Shown piece after piece: positions 26,192 to 35,269 of a DNA stretch of 64,000 bases (its first letter is position 1; every line of letters begins with the position of its first letter). A program made the position numbers and the translations under genes. This DNA comes from Hyphococcus luteus (GTDB taxonomy: Bacteria; Pseudomonadota; Alphaproteobacteria; Caulobacterales; Parvularculaceae), in assembly GCF_002943565.1 (NCBI RefSeq), contig NZ_PJCH01000015.1, positions 186,001 to 250,000 of the forward strand. The letters run 5' to 3'. The notes under the pieces were generated by a model. The model was not told the origin of the DNA. It did no database searches and saw nothing but the letters and a program-made list of their open reading frames with translations.

Positions 26192-27223
26192 TCAGCGGTT
26201 CAGCCTGTTCAGAAGATAGGCGCGCAGGCGCCGGGCCTTCATCTCATCCATGGGTCCGAGCGCGCCGCGCGCATGCTCGGGCAGATGCGCGCCCGCCTCG
26301 CCCGCGGGGCCGAACACATAATAGTCGAACAGGGCCCGCCAGGCGCATTTTTCCGCCTCCGGACGATCGCGCAGGCTGAGCAGTCCGTGCAGCAGCGTGT
26401 TCTGCGGCGTGTCCATGAAGGCGGGCGAGGTGTTCCACCAGTAATTGATCATCACGTTGAACGCATCGAGCGCTTCCACATGGTGCCACCACATGGCGGG
26501 ATAAAAGAGCGCGTCGCCCGGCTCCATCTCCGCAACCTCGGCGGCGGCGAGCGCCTCTTTAAAGCGCGGATACCGGTCGAAATCCGGCGCGTTGACGTCC
26601 ACCATGCTGACGACCTGCCCGCCCGGCGTCGGCTCCAGAGGACCGGGATAGATATTGGCGATCTGATCGGGAGGAAACAGCGTGAAGCGGCGCCGGCCGG
26701 CCATGCAGCAGGCGATGTTGTTGGACATGTCGTAATGGGCGGACGCGACGGTGCGGGTCCCGATCCAGATATTCACAATAGGCGGATTGCGCTCGAACAT
26801 GGGATCGTTGAGCACAAGATCGTTTTCTTGTCTCAGGCCCGGCAGATAGACGTCGACATCGGTCGACCCGATGTAAAATGAAGGCGCCTCATCGTCGCCA
26901 ATGTGCGCCAGCATGCGGTCAAGAAACGCATCCATCGGCGTGCGCCCGGCTTCGAAATTCAGACCCGTCAGATCTTCATTGTAGAAAAACCGCCCCTTGA
27001 CCTCGGGCGGCGCGACATAGCCGACGACCGGCTTGCCGCTGTCAAAAGATTTGAGATAGCCCGCCGTTTCTTCGGGCGACTGGCGGCCGAGGCGCGCAAG
27101 CGGCCAATCCTGCGCAACGCCTTTCAGAACAGCCGGCTCTTGCGCCTCCAGCAATTCCGCAAAAGGAATCCCGTCGGGCGCGAGCCCCGAGATTTCCTGC
27201 GTTTTGCGTGTCATGCCGCTCAT
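26192..27223 (-). CDS. JmjC / cupin-like domain protein, probable Fe(II)-2-oxoglutarate oxygenase
   Basis: A 343-residue protein of the cupin_8/JmjC type. The iron site is visible as H163-x-D165 (SAHYD) and H247/H248 (MWWHHVEAL); FFYNEDLTG, GRRRFTLFPPDQ and a Trp-rich segment before the last ligand fit the family. Known relatives hydroxylate proteins or small molecules. It lies 20 bases upstream of the halogenase-like gene and downstream of sapC, as in the recurring TonB receptor-associated cluster. The partner substrate is unknown. Confidence 0.87.
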   Translation of the reverse strand: MSGMTRKTQEISGLAPDGIPFAELLEAQEPAVLKGVAQDWPLARLGRQSPEETAGYLKSFDSGKPVVGYVAPPEVKGRFFYNEDLTGLNFEAGRTPMDAFLDRMLAHIGDDEAPSFYIGSTDVDVYLPGLRQENDLVLNDPMFERNPPIVNIWIGTRTVASAHYDMSNNIACCMAGRRRFTLFPPDQIANIYPGPLEPTPGGQVVSMVDVNAPDFDRYPRFKEALAAAEVAEMEPGDALFYPAMWWHHVEALDAFNVMINYWWNTSPAFMDTPQNTLLHGLLSLRDRPEAEKCAWRALFDYYVFGPAGEAGAHLPEHARGALGPMDEMKARRLRAYLLNRLNR

Positions 27224-27254
27224 ATGCTTCCGCTGTTTCTTACGCCATAATCTC

Positions 27255-28028
27255 TTACAGGGAGCTTTGCCCCGCGCGTTTCCGGTTTTTCATCTCGATC
27301 AGCCGGCTCACATTGCCGAGCGAGGCAACGGTTAAAAAGGCGGCGTATAAAAATCCGGATTGCGCGAGGCTCTCCAGCTTGTCGCCCGAAAGCTGTCCAA
27401 GACGTTGCTGACTGATCGTATAGCGGTCCGGAATCTTGACCAGTTCCGTATCGCTCAGCTTGATTTCAACGGTGATGAGTTCGAGCAAATCGCATTCCTC
27501 AAAGGCGGCGAACATGCGCTTGCTGAAGTCGGCGCCTTGATGAATGATCCTGAGCGCCCGGATAACGCGTTCGAGATAAGGCGCGTTGCCGCCTTGCGGC
27601 AGAAAGACCGGCTCGCCTTCTTCCGTATCGCTGACGCGCGGATGATCGAGATCGACGCGTATCATCGGCTCGCCGCCCTGCTCCGCCGTTTCCCCGCGCT
27701 GCAACCCGATAAGAAACGGCCCGCGCGCGTGCGTGGCCGGCACATAGCGGGCGTTCCAGCCAGCCTCATCCAAAAAAAGGTTTTCGTCCTCGTCGAGCCC
27801 CAACAACGCGAGCGATTGGTATTCGCCATTTGCATCTTTGCGAAAGAAGATGGGATATTCGCGCTGGACTTCGACATATTCGCTCGGAAACACCAACGCC
27901 TGATTGATATTGTCGCCGAACGCGGCGGAATGCCGGGCGATGACCCTCAAGTCCGCGTGATCGACGTTATTCAGCAATGCCGTATTCGTCATAGCAATCA
28001 TCATGGAATAAAGGCGCGCCTTTCTCAA
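27255..28028 (-). CDS. SapC family protein
   Basis: A 257-residue protein if it starts at 28028; ATG codons at 28004 and 27992 are also possible and none has a strong ribosome site. The sequence TEYPIFFRKD-like EYPIFFRKDANGEYQSLAL and ENLFLDEAGWNARYVPA are typical of SapC, named for a Campylobacter S-layer locus but widespread next to TonB receptors and halogenase-like genes. It is thought to take part in peptide or glycan handling; the function is not known. A terminator-like hairpin separates it from the receptor gene. Confidence 0.85.
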   Translation of the reverse strand: MRKARLYSMMIAMTNTALLNNVDHADLRVIARHSAAFGDNINQALVFPSEYVEVQREYPIFFRKDANGEYQSLALLGLDEDENLFLDEAGWNARYVPATHARGPFLIGLQRGETAEQGGEPMIRVDLDHPRVSDTEEGEPVFLPQGGNAPYLERVIRALRIIHQGADFSKRMFAAFEECDLLELITVEIKLSDTELVKIPDRYTISQQRLGQLSGDKLESLAQSGFLYAAFLTVASLGNVSRLIEMKNRKRAGQSSL

Positions 28029-28036
28029 GGCGACTC

Positions 28037-28067
28037 AAAAAGGCCGCTGCCGGAAGACAGCGGCCTT
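28037..28067 (-). terminator. Terminator or attenuator between TonB receptor and sapC
   Basis: A 10-bp perfect stem (28040-28049 with 28058-28067, AAGGCCGCTG and its complement) is followed on the minus strand by TTTTT. It lies 31 bases after the receptor stop and directly before sapC. With no room for a separate promoter beyond it, partial read-through is likely. Confidence 0.82.
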
Positions 28068-28097
28068 TTCTTTGACTCGTTACACTCTTTTTTGACG

Positions 28098-31000
28098 TTA
28101 GAACCGATAGCGCGCCCCGAAGAGGAAACGCGGGCTCAAGTCCTGAACGAACACATAGGCCGTTTCGGACCGGGCATGTTGACGGATATCCTCGCCCAGA
28201 AGGTTAATGCCTTCGAATGTGAGCTGCAGATTTTCCGTCAAATCATAGGAAACGCTTGCATCGACTTGCTTAAACGCTTCGGTGATCAGCGGGTTGCGGT
28301 TGCCGCCGTTGGTGTTCAGCTGCGCTGCAAAATCGTCCCGCCAGTTGAAGGCGACGCGAGCCGAGATGCCGTAATTTTCATAGATCAGGGTCGCGTTCGC
28401 AGTGTTGCTGAGGCCGACAAGGGCGAATTCATCCGCGTCCGGCACCCGGGTCACATCCGCTTCTACGTCGCCGTCGACAAAGGTGTAGTTCGCCTGAACG
28501 CCGAGGCCCGGAATGCCGATGTCCTCGCCGAAGAAGTGCTGGAAGGCGAATTCGATGCCGCGAATCTTGCCTTCCCTGTTGTTGATCGGCACGTCCACCT
28601 CGAAATTAAGGATGGGATCGTCCGAATTGCCGAGAACGTCGTAGTCGGCGAGCGTCTGGTCGACAAAGGCCTGATCGAGGTCGGCCCCGGTCTGGTTGGC
28701 CGCGAGCATGGTACGGGCCGCGTCAACGCCGAACTGATCAACCAGCGCCGTTGCCGTGAACAAACTGACGTCGTTCTGCACGAGCCCCAACTCTCCGATA
28801 AGGTCCAGCGCATCGCCCGAGCGCGTGCCTGCATTGCCGGATGTCGGATCGCGCAGATCGAACAGGGTTCGGCTGGTGACGCCATTCCCGATAAAGTTGC
28901 GCACCCGCTTGTCGAAGAAGCCGACCGAAACATAACTCGCATCGTCGAAATACCATTCGAACGAAAGATCGAGGTTCTTCGAGCGCAAGGGCAACAGCCC
29001 GGTGTTGTTGGCCGACCCGCTCGCCTGGCCGCCCAGGAACGACGGACGATCCAGCGGCCGTGCATCGGGACTGGCCCCCGGAGACAGATTGCCGAAAGTG
29101 GGCCGTGCGATGGTTTCACTGTAGGATGCGCGGGCGATGACGTTCGGCATAGCCTCGATCTTGAAGTCCACGTTGGGCAAGAGATCGTTGTAACCGCCCG
29201 TGCCGGTGACCGTCCCCTGATCGACGCTGTTGATCGTCCGGATGTCGTTATCCGCCTCCCAACGGATCACGGTGGGAATAAGCTGCGTCGTCGTTGCTGA
29301 AACATTCGTGTCTTCATAGCGGACGCCGAACACCAACTCCGCCGGCCGGCTTGCGAACTCGCCTTCCCAAGAAACCTGCCCCCAGACCGCAAAAATCCGC
29401 TCACTGACGGTGTCGAAGCTGTTGCTGGTGGTGGGGATATTGCCGAGATCGAGATAGTACGGCGACAGCGCGTCATACAAATCGAGTGCGTTGCCGCGCG
29501 GCACGACCTGGGCGGCGCCGCCTGTCGAGAAGTCGTTAAACTGACAGGCCAGACAGAAGGATTCGACCACCCCCGGCGCAAGTTGGGCGACATCGCCTGG
29601 ATTGACGATGCCCCAGTCGCCCAGCGTCTGGGTGGTGCCGGCCTGCAACCGACTGAAGTCGCCATCCTGCCACTCGCCGCCAAAATCGAGGCGGGCGCCG
29701 TCGCCGAATTCGCGACCCACACTGAACTGAACTTCATTGATCTGGTTTGTCACCTGCGACAGGTTGGTGCGCGCAACCTGCGATCCTAAGTCAGCGACAT
29801 CCAGCATCCCGTTGCAGTTGGTCCCCGGGAAACCGTCGGCGGTGACGCCTTGACGCGTACAGTCGTTAAAAACGACATTTTGGACCGGGAGAGGACCGGT
29901 CAGATCGAGCGAATGCGCGTCGGTCGTCGGCGCGGCGATCGACACCAGAGTCGAGGTCGTCTCGTTTCTCGAATTCGGTCCGCTCCAGGCGCGGGAGGTG
30001 TGCGCATCCACCTCAGCGTGCCATCCATCGCCATTATCCCATTCGGCGTTGAAGCCGAACGAGGTCAGCGTTTCCTTGCTCGACCGGAATTGCTGCTCAT
30101 GCCCCTGGTCTTTGACATTCGGACTGCCAATGCCGCCGATATCCTCGAACAGGTATTCTGTCGTCGGCACCAGGTCGTCGGAGAACGTCACTTCGTCGAA
30201 CGGCCGGTTGAACCAGTTGGTCTGCTCCGAGCGCTGCTCCTGCTGCAGGTTTTGAGCGTAAAAGGCGTCCGCGGTGAAGGTCAGCGTCTCCGTCGGGCTG
30301 AACTGCACGGTGGCGTAGCCGTTGAGGCGCTCGCGTTCAGCCGAGGCGAACGTGTAGCGGCTGTCATTCGGGAAAGTGACGAGCGTGTCGGGATCGGAAG
30401 GCGCGTTGTTGACGACGGAGGTCGGCCGCAGAAGACCCGTGTTGTTCAGGAAATCTTCAATCGTCGTAACGTTCCAGGTGTTGCTGACCGCGCCGGGTGA
30501 CCCGCTGTCGCGCCGTTGCCAGGCCCCGAAGAGGCTGACCCCGAATCGTTCGCTGTCATCCGTCCAACTCGCAAGCCCCGTCACCTCCGGCGTGACGTCG
30601 TCGCCGAACACGGCGCTGGTGTCATGGAGCGCCTTTGCGCCGATCGTAAGCCGGGTGCCGGGATTGTCGAGCGGGCGGGCGGTCATGACATTCACCGTCG
30701 CGCCGATGCCGCCGCTGGGATTGTCCGCACGGCCGGTCTTGTAAACCTCAAGACGCGTGACGCCTTCCGAAGCCAGGTTCTGGAAGTCGAAAGACCGTCC
30801 TCCGCCGCCGGCGAAGTCCGCCCCGTCGCCGCCGCCGATCGTCGTGATGTTGGCGGCGGGCATGTGACGGCCGTTGAGCGTGACCAGGTTGAACTGGGCC
30901 CCGAAACCGCGCGCCGTCAGCAGCGAGCCCTCGCCATTGACGCGATCGATGGAGACGCCCGTGATCCGCTGCAGCGATTCAGCGAGGTTGGTGTCCGGAA

Positions 31001-31229
31001 ATTTGCCGATATCTTCGGCGGAAATCGCATCGACGACGCCGTGCGCATCACGCTTGACGTCCATGGCGCGGCCCAGCGAGCCGCGGATGCCGGTGACGAT
31101 GATGGTGTCTTCTTCATCATCCTGCGCATAGGCCGGTTGAACGGCCGATATCATGCCCGCCGACGCCGTCGCGAGCAGCGCCGTTCGCGAGCAGCTTTGC
31201 AGCAATCGTCTTGCTTTCGTAATTTTCAT
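28098..31229 (-). CDS. Large TonB-dependent receptor
   Basis: A 1043-residue receptor. The ATG at 31229 is chosen because GGGAGGCATTG precedes it. A signal peptide (about 1-36) leads to a TonB box (DTIIVTGIRG), a plug with SAEDIGKFPDTNLAESLQ and RGFGAQFNLVTLNG, and a barrel ending in RYRF. The size and plug motifs are typical of Caulobacter/Xanthomonas-type receptors for oligosaccharides or peptides. The downstream sapC, JmjC and halogenase-like genes and a LacI-type palindrome upstream suggest glycan uptake (inference). Confidence 0.92.
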   Translation of the reverse strand: MKITKARRLLQSCSRTALLATASAGMISAVQPAYAQDDEEDTIIVTGIRGSLGRAMDVKRDAHGVVDAISAEDIGKFPDTNLAESLQRITGVSIDRVNGEGSLLTARGFGAQFNLVTLNGRHMPAANITTIGGGDGADFAGGGGRSFDFQNLASEGVTRLEVYKTGRADNPSGGIGATVNVMTARPLDNPGTRLTIGAKALHDTSAVFGDDVTPEVTGLASWTDDSERFGVSLFGAWQRRDSGSPGAVSNTWNVTTIEDFLNNTGLLRPTSVVNNAPSDPDTLVTFPNDSRYTFASAERERLNGYATVQFSPTETLTFTADAFYAQNLQQEQRSEQTNWFNRPFDEVTFSDDLVPTTEYLFEDIGGIGSPNVKDQGHEQQFRSSKETLTSFGFNAEWDNGDGWHAEVDAHTSRAWSGPNSRNETTSTLVSIAAPTTDAHSLDLTGPLPVQNVVFNDCTRQGVTADGFPGTNCNGMLDVADLGSQVARTNLSQVTNQINEVQFSVGREFGDGARLDFGGEWQDGDFSRLQAGTTQTLGDWGIVNPGDVAQLAPGVVESFCLACQFNDFSTGGAAQVVPRGNALDLYDALSPYYLDLGNIPTTSNSFDTVSERIFAVWGQVSWEGEFASRPAELVFGVRYEDTNVSATTTQLIPTVIRWEADNDIRTINSVDQGTVTGTGGYNDLLPNVDFKIEAMPNVIARASYSETIARPTFGNLSPGASPDARPLDRPSFLGGQASGSANNTGLLPLRSKNLDLSFEWYFDDASYVSVGFFDKRVRNFIGNGVTSRTLFDLRDPTSGNAGTRSGDALDLIGELGLVQNDVSLFTATALVDQFGVDAARTMLAANQTGADLDQAFVDQTLADYDVLGNSDDPILNFEVDVPINNREGKIRGIEFAFQHFFGEDIGIPGLGVQANYTFVDGDVEADVTRVPDADEFALVGLSNTANATLIYENYGISARVAFNWRDDFAAQLNTNGGNRNPLITEAFKQVDASVSYDLTENLQLTFEGINLLGEDIRQHARSETAYVFVQDLSPRFLFGARYRF

Positions 31230-31930
31230 CAATGCCTCCCAATGATGTTTGTTTGAACTCGCAAGCGCGAGCCAACGCTGTTGTTTGATCTTGCGTTGTA
31301 TTTTCAGGGCATTTGGACAAACCGCTCATGACCATGACGGGCCGACAGGACGGTGTTGCTTGAACAGCCGTCTCTGGCGCGCCTCTCACGTTGCACGCTA
31401 CGCTTGAAATGGTCGCTTGCGGCCACTGTCACCTCCCTGACGAAGCCGGTCCGACGCGCCTGTTCTTATGAAGCGGCGATTTCCCGCCGGTAGAATCTTA
31501 TTCGCGCCAAGCCCACGACACCACAAAATGTTTGCGCTATCAATATAGACTGGTTAGCGCTAACAATCTTGTTGCGCCCTATGGCATATATGCCACAGTC
31601 GTTTCGATAGCCCTGCAAGCAGCTTTTGCACAGGCGCGCCAAGGCCGGCGAAACGCATCCGCCGCGGAATATGAAATGGCGGGACTGGACGAAGAAACTT
31701 CGAATCTGGGCCTGAACGCGCACGACGGTGCGCTGCGCCGGCTGGCCAATCCAGCTTATCTTGGCCGCCCCGCCGGAGGCAATTGCGAAGCAATTCGCCG
31801 CGAGCCAAATGATGGCGGAGCTAAATGGCGAAACTTTGCGCCTTCCACTCAAGGCCGCGACTGCGGCCCGGGCGGTCAGCCCGCCCCCCCGCGGAGGTCA
31901 TCGCAAAGCGATCGGCCGTGAGCGAGAAAA
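31230..31930. other. 700-base gap between TonB receptor and tRNA-Tyr
   Basis: No convincing gene: frames at 31532-31921 and 31466-31852 lack ribosome sites and known motifs. The region holds the receptor promoter, a LacI-type palindrome (31553) and two related hairpin repeats (31771 and 31889), listed separately. Confidence 0.6.
31553..31564. promoter_or_regulatory. LacI-family-type operator GTTAGCGCTAAC
   Basis: A perfect 12-base palindrome with the central CG of LacI-family operators, within TGGTTAGCGCTAACAA, 324 bases upstream of the large TonB receptor gene. Such sites control sugar uptake genes in Caulobacter and Xanthomonas. No lacI gene is in the window, so the regulator would act from elsewhere. 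Confidence 0.6.
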
Positions 31931-31939
31931 TGGTGGAGG
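31771..31939. repeat. Two diverged copies of a ~48-base hairpin repeat
   Basis: Copies at 31771-31818 and 31889-31939 share GGAGG-(hairpin)-GGCCG-GAGC and end in ATGGYGGAG. The hairpins differ (ATTGC-GAA-GCAAT, ATCGC-AAA-GCGAT) but keep pairing, so the structure seems conserved. The second copy runs into the 3' end of tRNA-Tyr. Confidence 0.6.
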
Positions 31940-32016
31940 GGGTTGGATTCGAACCAACGTACGCTAACGCGGGCAGATTTACAGTCTGCTGGATTTAACC
32001 ACTCTCCCACCCCTCC
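31931..32016 (-). tRNA. tRNA-Tyr (anticodon GUA)
   Basis: An 86-base class II tRNA. The acceptor stem GGAGGGG pairs with CCCCTCC; the anticodon arm is CAGACTGTAAATCTG with GTA, a long variable arm follows, the T arm has GGTTCGAATCC, and CCA is encoded. It precedes rlmB on the opposite strand, a common alphaproteobacterial arrangement. Confidence 0.97.
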
Positions 32017-32212
32017 ACGGAGCCGCCGGCGGAAAGCCTGAAAAGGCTCGCCTCCAGCGAGAAAGACAACGGCAAACCGGGGCCCGCCCGGCCTCGCCGC
32101 TATCGGGAGAACGGGGTCTATAGCCGCGCGCTTGAAGCTTCGCAACCGCTCCCGGCGCGTCCTCCGCCAATTTCCTGTTTCTCTTGCAATAAGAACCGGC
32201 TAGGCCGTCCTC

Positions 32213-33034
32213 ATGAAGGAAAAAGCCGGCTCAAAATCGAAAAAACCGCGCCCCGCAAAAGGAAGGGCCCGAGGCGGGCGTTCGGCATCCGGAAAATCGC
32301 GCCCGCCGGCGGACGGCCTCTGGCTTTACGGCCGCCATGCAGTCGCCGCAGCGCTGGCGAACCCTGAACGTAAGGTAAAGCGCGTCGTCGCCACCAAGAA
32401 CGCCGCCGGCTGGCTGGCCGATCATGGCGCAAGCGAGACGGTTCTCGCCCGGCTTGAGGATTTAAAGCCGGACGCTATCGACAAGCTTCTCCATGAAGGG
32501 GCGGTGCATCAGGGCCTGGCCGCACTCGTAGAGGAGCTTCCCCGGGCGCGGCTCAAGGATGTTTGCGCGCCCGCCGACATTACCGCCCCCGTGCTTATCC
32601 TCGATCAGATCACCGATCCGCAGAATATCGGCGCGCTTTTCCGCGCCGCCGCCGCTTTCGGCGCGCGCGCCGTCATCGTGCAGGAGCGACGGACCCCGCC
32701 GCTTTCCGGCGCCTTGGCGAAAGCCGCCGCCGGCGCCGTGGAAACCATGCCCTGCGTCCAGGCAGTGAACATCGCCCGCGCGCTCGAGGCCCTGCAGAAT
32801 CTCGGCTATCACTGCGCCGGTCTCGCCGGGGAAGCCGAAGCAGAAATCACCGAGTTTTCCGACGCGCCTCTCGCCCTCGTCATGGGCGCGGAAGGCGCCG
32901 GTCTGCGCCAGCTTGTCGCCGCCACCTGTAATAAGCTCTACCGCATCCCCATCTCTTCCGGCGTCGAAAGCCTTAATGTCTCGAACGCCGCCGCAGTCTC
33001 TCTTTATGAAGTCATGCGCCGGAAAAAGCCGTAA
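32213..33034 (+). CDS. rlmB: 23S rRNA (guanosine-2251-2'-O)-methyltransferase RlmB / TrmH family
   Basis: A 273-residue SPOUT methyltransferase. A basic N-terminal tail (about 1-40) is followed by the substrate-binding part (LWLYGRHAVAAAL) and the knotted catalytic domain with DQITDPQNIGALFRAAAAFG (motif 1), LVMGAEGAGLRQL (motif 2) and RIPISSGVESLNVSNAAAVSLYE (motif 3). It methylates a ribose in the peptidyl-transferase region of 23S rRNA. RlmB is favoured over TrmH by these motifs, though family members are similar. Confidence 0.9.
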   Translation: MKEKAGSKSKKPRPAKGRARGGRSASGKSRPPADGLWLYGRHAVAAALANPERKVKRVVATKNAAGWLADHGASETVLARLEDLKPDAIDKLLHEGAVHQGLAALVEELPRARLKDVCAPADITAPVLILDQITDPQNIGALFRAAAAFGARAVIVQERRTPPLSGALAKAAAGAVETMPCVQAVNIARALEALQNLGYHCAGLAGEAEAEITEFSDAPLALVMGAEGAGLRQLVAATCNKLYRIPISSGVESLNVSNAAAVSLYEVMRRKKP

Positions 33035-33067
33035 GAAGGCGAGGCAAGAATATAAAGGAAAAAGACG

Positions 33068-34192
33068 ATGTTCGGACGCTCGCTTAAACTGTTCCGCATT
33101 CTCGGTTTTGACGTGCGCGTCGACATCAGCTGGACGTTTTTCGCGCTCCTCATCGCCATGTCGCTGGCGCTCGGGTTCTTTCCCGCCGTCTATAAGGGCT
33201 GGCCCGCCGCGACCTATTGGTGGATGGCGATCGGCGGCGTCATCGGCGTCTTTTTCTCCATCGTCATTCATGAATTGTCGCATTCGCTGGTCTCGCGCGC
33301 CTTCGGCACGGGCATGACCGGGATCACGCTGTTCCTTTTCGGCGGCGTTGCGGAAATGCAGGGCGAGCCCGAAAGCGCCAAGGCCGAATTCTTCACCGCC
33401 ATTGCGGGGCCCGCGATCAGCATCGTTCTCGGCGTGCTCTTCCTGTGGCTCGGCGGGGTCGGCGGCGAGGACCGCACGCCCCTGCTCGCGCTTTTCGATT
33501 ATCTCGGCCGGCTGAATTTCGTTCTCGCGATTTTCAACATGATCCCCGCCTTTCCCATGGATGGCGGGCGCGTTTTGCGCTCGGTCCTCTGGGCCGTCAA
33601 AGGCGACATCCGCTGGGCGACCAAATGGGCGTCAGGTCTTGGCGGGCTTTTCGGTTTCATGCTGATGATGCTCGGGCTCTTCGCCGCGCTCAGCGGCGGC
33701 CTCGTCCAGGGCCTGTGGTGGTTCCTGATCGGCATGTTCATCCGCAGCGCGGCGCAGGGCTCTTACCAGCAGATGGAGGTGCGCCGGCTCATGGGCGGGG
33801 TCACCGTGCGCGATCTTATGCACAAGGACGCCCATGTGGTTCCGCCTTCGCTCACCATCGGCGAGCTTGTGGACAAATATGTCTACGAATTTCAGCAAAC
33901 GGCGTTTCCCGTCAGCGAACATGGACGTTTCGTCGGCGTCGTCGATACGGCGCATCTGAAATCCCTGCCGCGCGAAGACTGGTCCCGCAAAACCGTCCGC
34001 GAGGTGATGACGCCGCCCGAAGACGCCGCCCTCGCCGACCCGGCGCAGGACGCCATCGCGGCGCTCCAGTCCCTGCAGCAAGGCGGCGCCGACACGCTGA
34101 TCGTCACGGAGGGGAACCGCGTTCTCGGCACGCTGTCGCGGTCCGACGTGATGAAGCTGCTCGGTCTTAAAATGGACCTTGAATCGGCGTGA
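33068..34192 (+). CDS. Site-2-protease-like M50 metalloprotease with CBS domains
   Basis: A 374-residue membrane protein. The zinc motif HELSH is at residues 68-72 and the second motif NMIPAFPMDGGRVLRS near 160-175 supplies the aspartate, as in intramembrane M50 proteases of the CBS type. Six or so hydrophobic segments are followed by a CBS-domain pair (about 245-374) that probably senses a nucleotide. It would cut a membrane-bound regulator; the substrate is not known. AAAGGAAAAAG precedes the ATG. It lies 33 bases after rlmB. Confidence 0.92.
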   Translation: MFGRSLKLFRILGFDVRVDISWTFFALLIAMSLALGFFPAVYKGWPAATYWWMAIGGVIGVFFSIVIHELSHSLVSRAFGTGMTGITLFLFGGVAEMQGEPESAKAEFFTAIAGPAISIVLGVLFLWLGGVGGEDRTPLLALFDYLGRLNFVLAIFNMIPAFPMDGGRVLRSVLWAVKGDIRWATKWASGLGGLFGFMLMMLGLFAALSGGLVQGLWWFLIGMFIRSAAQGSYQQMEVRRLMGGVTVRDLMHKDAHVVPPSLTIGELVDKYVYEFQQTAFPVSEHGRFVGVVDTAHLKSLPREDWSRKTVREVMTPPEDAALADPAQDAIAALQSLQQGGADTLIVTEGNRVLGTLSRSDVMKLLGLKMDLESA

Positions 34193-34262
34193 ACGCCTGC
34201 GGCGGTTTGTTTGCACATCGCCCCCGCCGCGCTAGGATCGGCGCCCGGAAAAGGAGAGCTCC

Positions 34263-34892
34263 ATGGGACAACCGATTTTCTTTTACTGCCCGCGCACACG
34301 CGCCGATACCGTCATGTGGCTGAATGAAGAGCTCGGCGGGGTCTGCGACATCAAGCTTGTGAACATCAAAGAAGGCGAACATAAAAGCCCCGACTTCCTG
34401 ACTATTAATCCCATGGGCAAAGTGCCCGCGCTCGTTCATGACGGCGTCAATGTAACGGAAAGCGCGGCGATCTGCGCCTACCTCGCTGACGCTTTTGCGG
34501 ACAAGGGATTTGCACCAGCGCTGAACGATCCCAAGCGCGGTCTCTATTACCGCTGGATGTTTTACTGCCCCTCCTGCATCGAACCGATGATGCTGGACAA
34601 GCTTGGCGGCGTGAAACGCGAGAACCCGATGGCGGCCGGTTACGGCTCGGAAGAAGACGTTCTGAAATCCATCAACGTCGCGCTCTCCGCCGGTCCTTAC
34701 ATTCTCGGCGAGAAATTGAGCGCGGCCGATATTGTGATGGGGTCGCTGCTAAACTTCGCGATCATGTTCGGCGCTATCGAGAAGAAAGGAAAAATCGCCG
34801 ACTATGTGGACCGCATGACCTCGCGCCCGGCCTTCGCGAAGACGCAGGAAACGAGCGCCAAATACGCCGCTGAACTCGGGTTTGAATCATGA
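34263..34892 (+). CDS. Glutathione S-transferase family protein
   Basis: A 209-residue protein with a thioredoxin-like N-terminal domain (IFFYCPRTRADTVMWLNEEL; NPMGKVPALV with the cis-proline; TESAAICAYLAD with the glutathione-binding Glu-Ser) and an all-helical C-terminal domain (GEKLSAADIVMGSLL). AAAAGGAGAG precedes the ATG. It overlaps the next gene (ATGA), forming an operon with a GFA-family and a HAD-family protein; the likely role is glutathione conjugation in detoxification. Confidence 0.92.
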   Translation: MGQPIFFYCPRTRADTVMWLNEELGGVCDIKLVNIKEGEHKSPDFLTINPMGKVPALVHDGVNVTESAAICAYLADAFADKGFAPALNDPKRGLYYRWMFYCPSCIEPMMLDKLGGVKRENPMAAGYGSEEDVLKSINVALSAGPYILGEKLSAADIVMGSLLNFAIMFGAIEKKGKIADYVDRMTSRPAFAKTQETSAKYAAELGFES

Positions 34893-35269
34893 GCGCACCC
34901 CATTCCGGCGGCTGTCAGTGCGGCGCGGCGCGCTTTGAAGCGACAAGCGATCCGAAATTCATCTCCAACTGCCATTGCAAGGCCTGCCGCAAGGCGACGG
35001 GCGCGGCCTTTTCCACCTGGGTCGGCTTTAATAACGAAAATGTCCGCTGGGTGACGGATGAACCGAGCTTTTACGAAAGCTCCGAAGGCGTCCGGCGCGG
35101 CTATTGCGCCAAATGCGGCACGCCTCTTACCTATGCCGGCGACAAATGGGCGGGCGAAACCCATTTCCTTATCGGCGTCATGGACAAGCCGGAAGAGTAT
35201 GCGCCGGAAGGCGACGCCTTTCCCGACGAAGCGCTGTCCTGGACGCAACGGATCAAGAGCGCGACATAG
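34889..35269 (+). CDS. GFA family protein (glutathione-dependent formaldehyde-activating type)
   Basis: A 126-residue zinc protein with the cysteine pattern of the family: GGCQCGAARF near the start, CHCKACRKATGAAFSTW in the middle and YCAKCGTPLTY later. These bind structural and catalytic zinc. The family name comes from glutathione-formaldehyde adduct formation, but members differ and the substrate is uncertain. The start overlaps the GST stop (ATGA) and its own stop overlaps the next start (TAGTG). Confidence 0.92.
   Translation: MSAPHSGGCQCGAARFEATSDPKFISNCHCKACRKATGAAFSTWVGFNNENVRWVTDEPSFYESSEGVRRGYCAKCGTPLTYAGDKWAGETHFLIGVMDKPEEYAPEGDAFPDEALSWTQRIKSAT

Noticed and set aside
31532-31921. 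129-codon frame before tRNA-Tyr
   Set aside because: It spans the hairpin repeats, lacks a ribosome site and has no family features.
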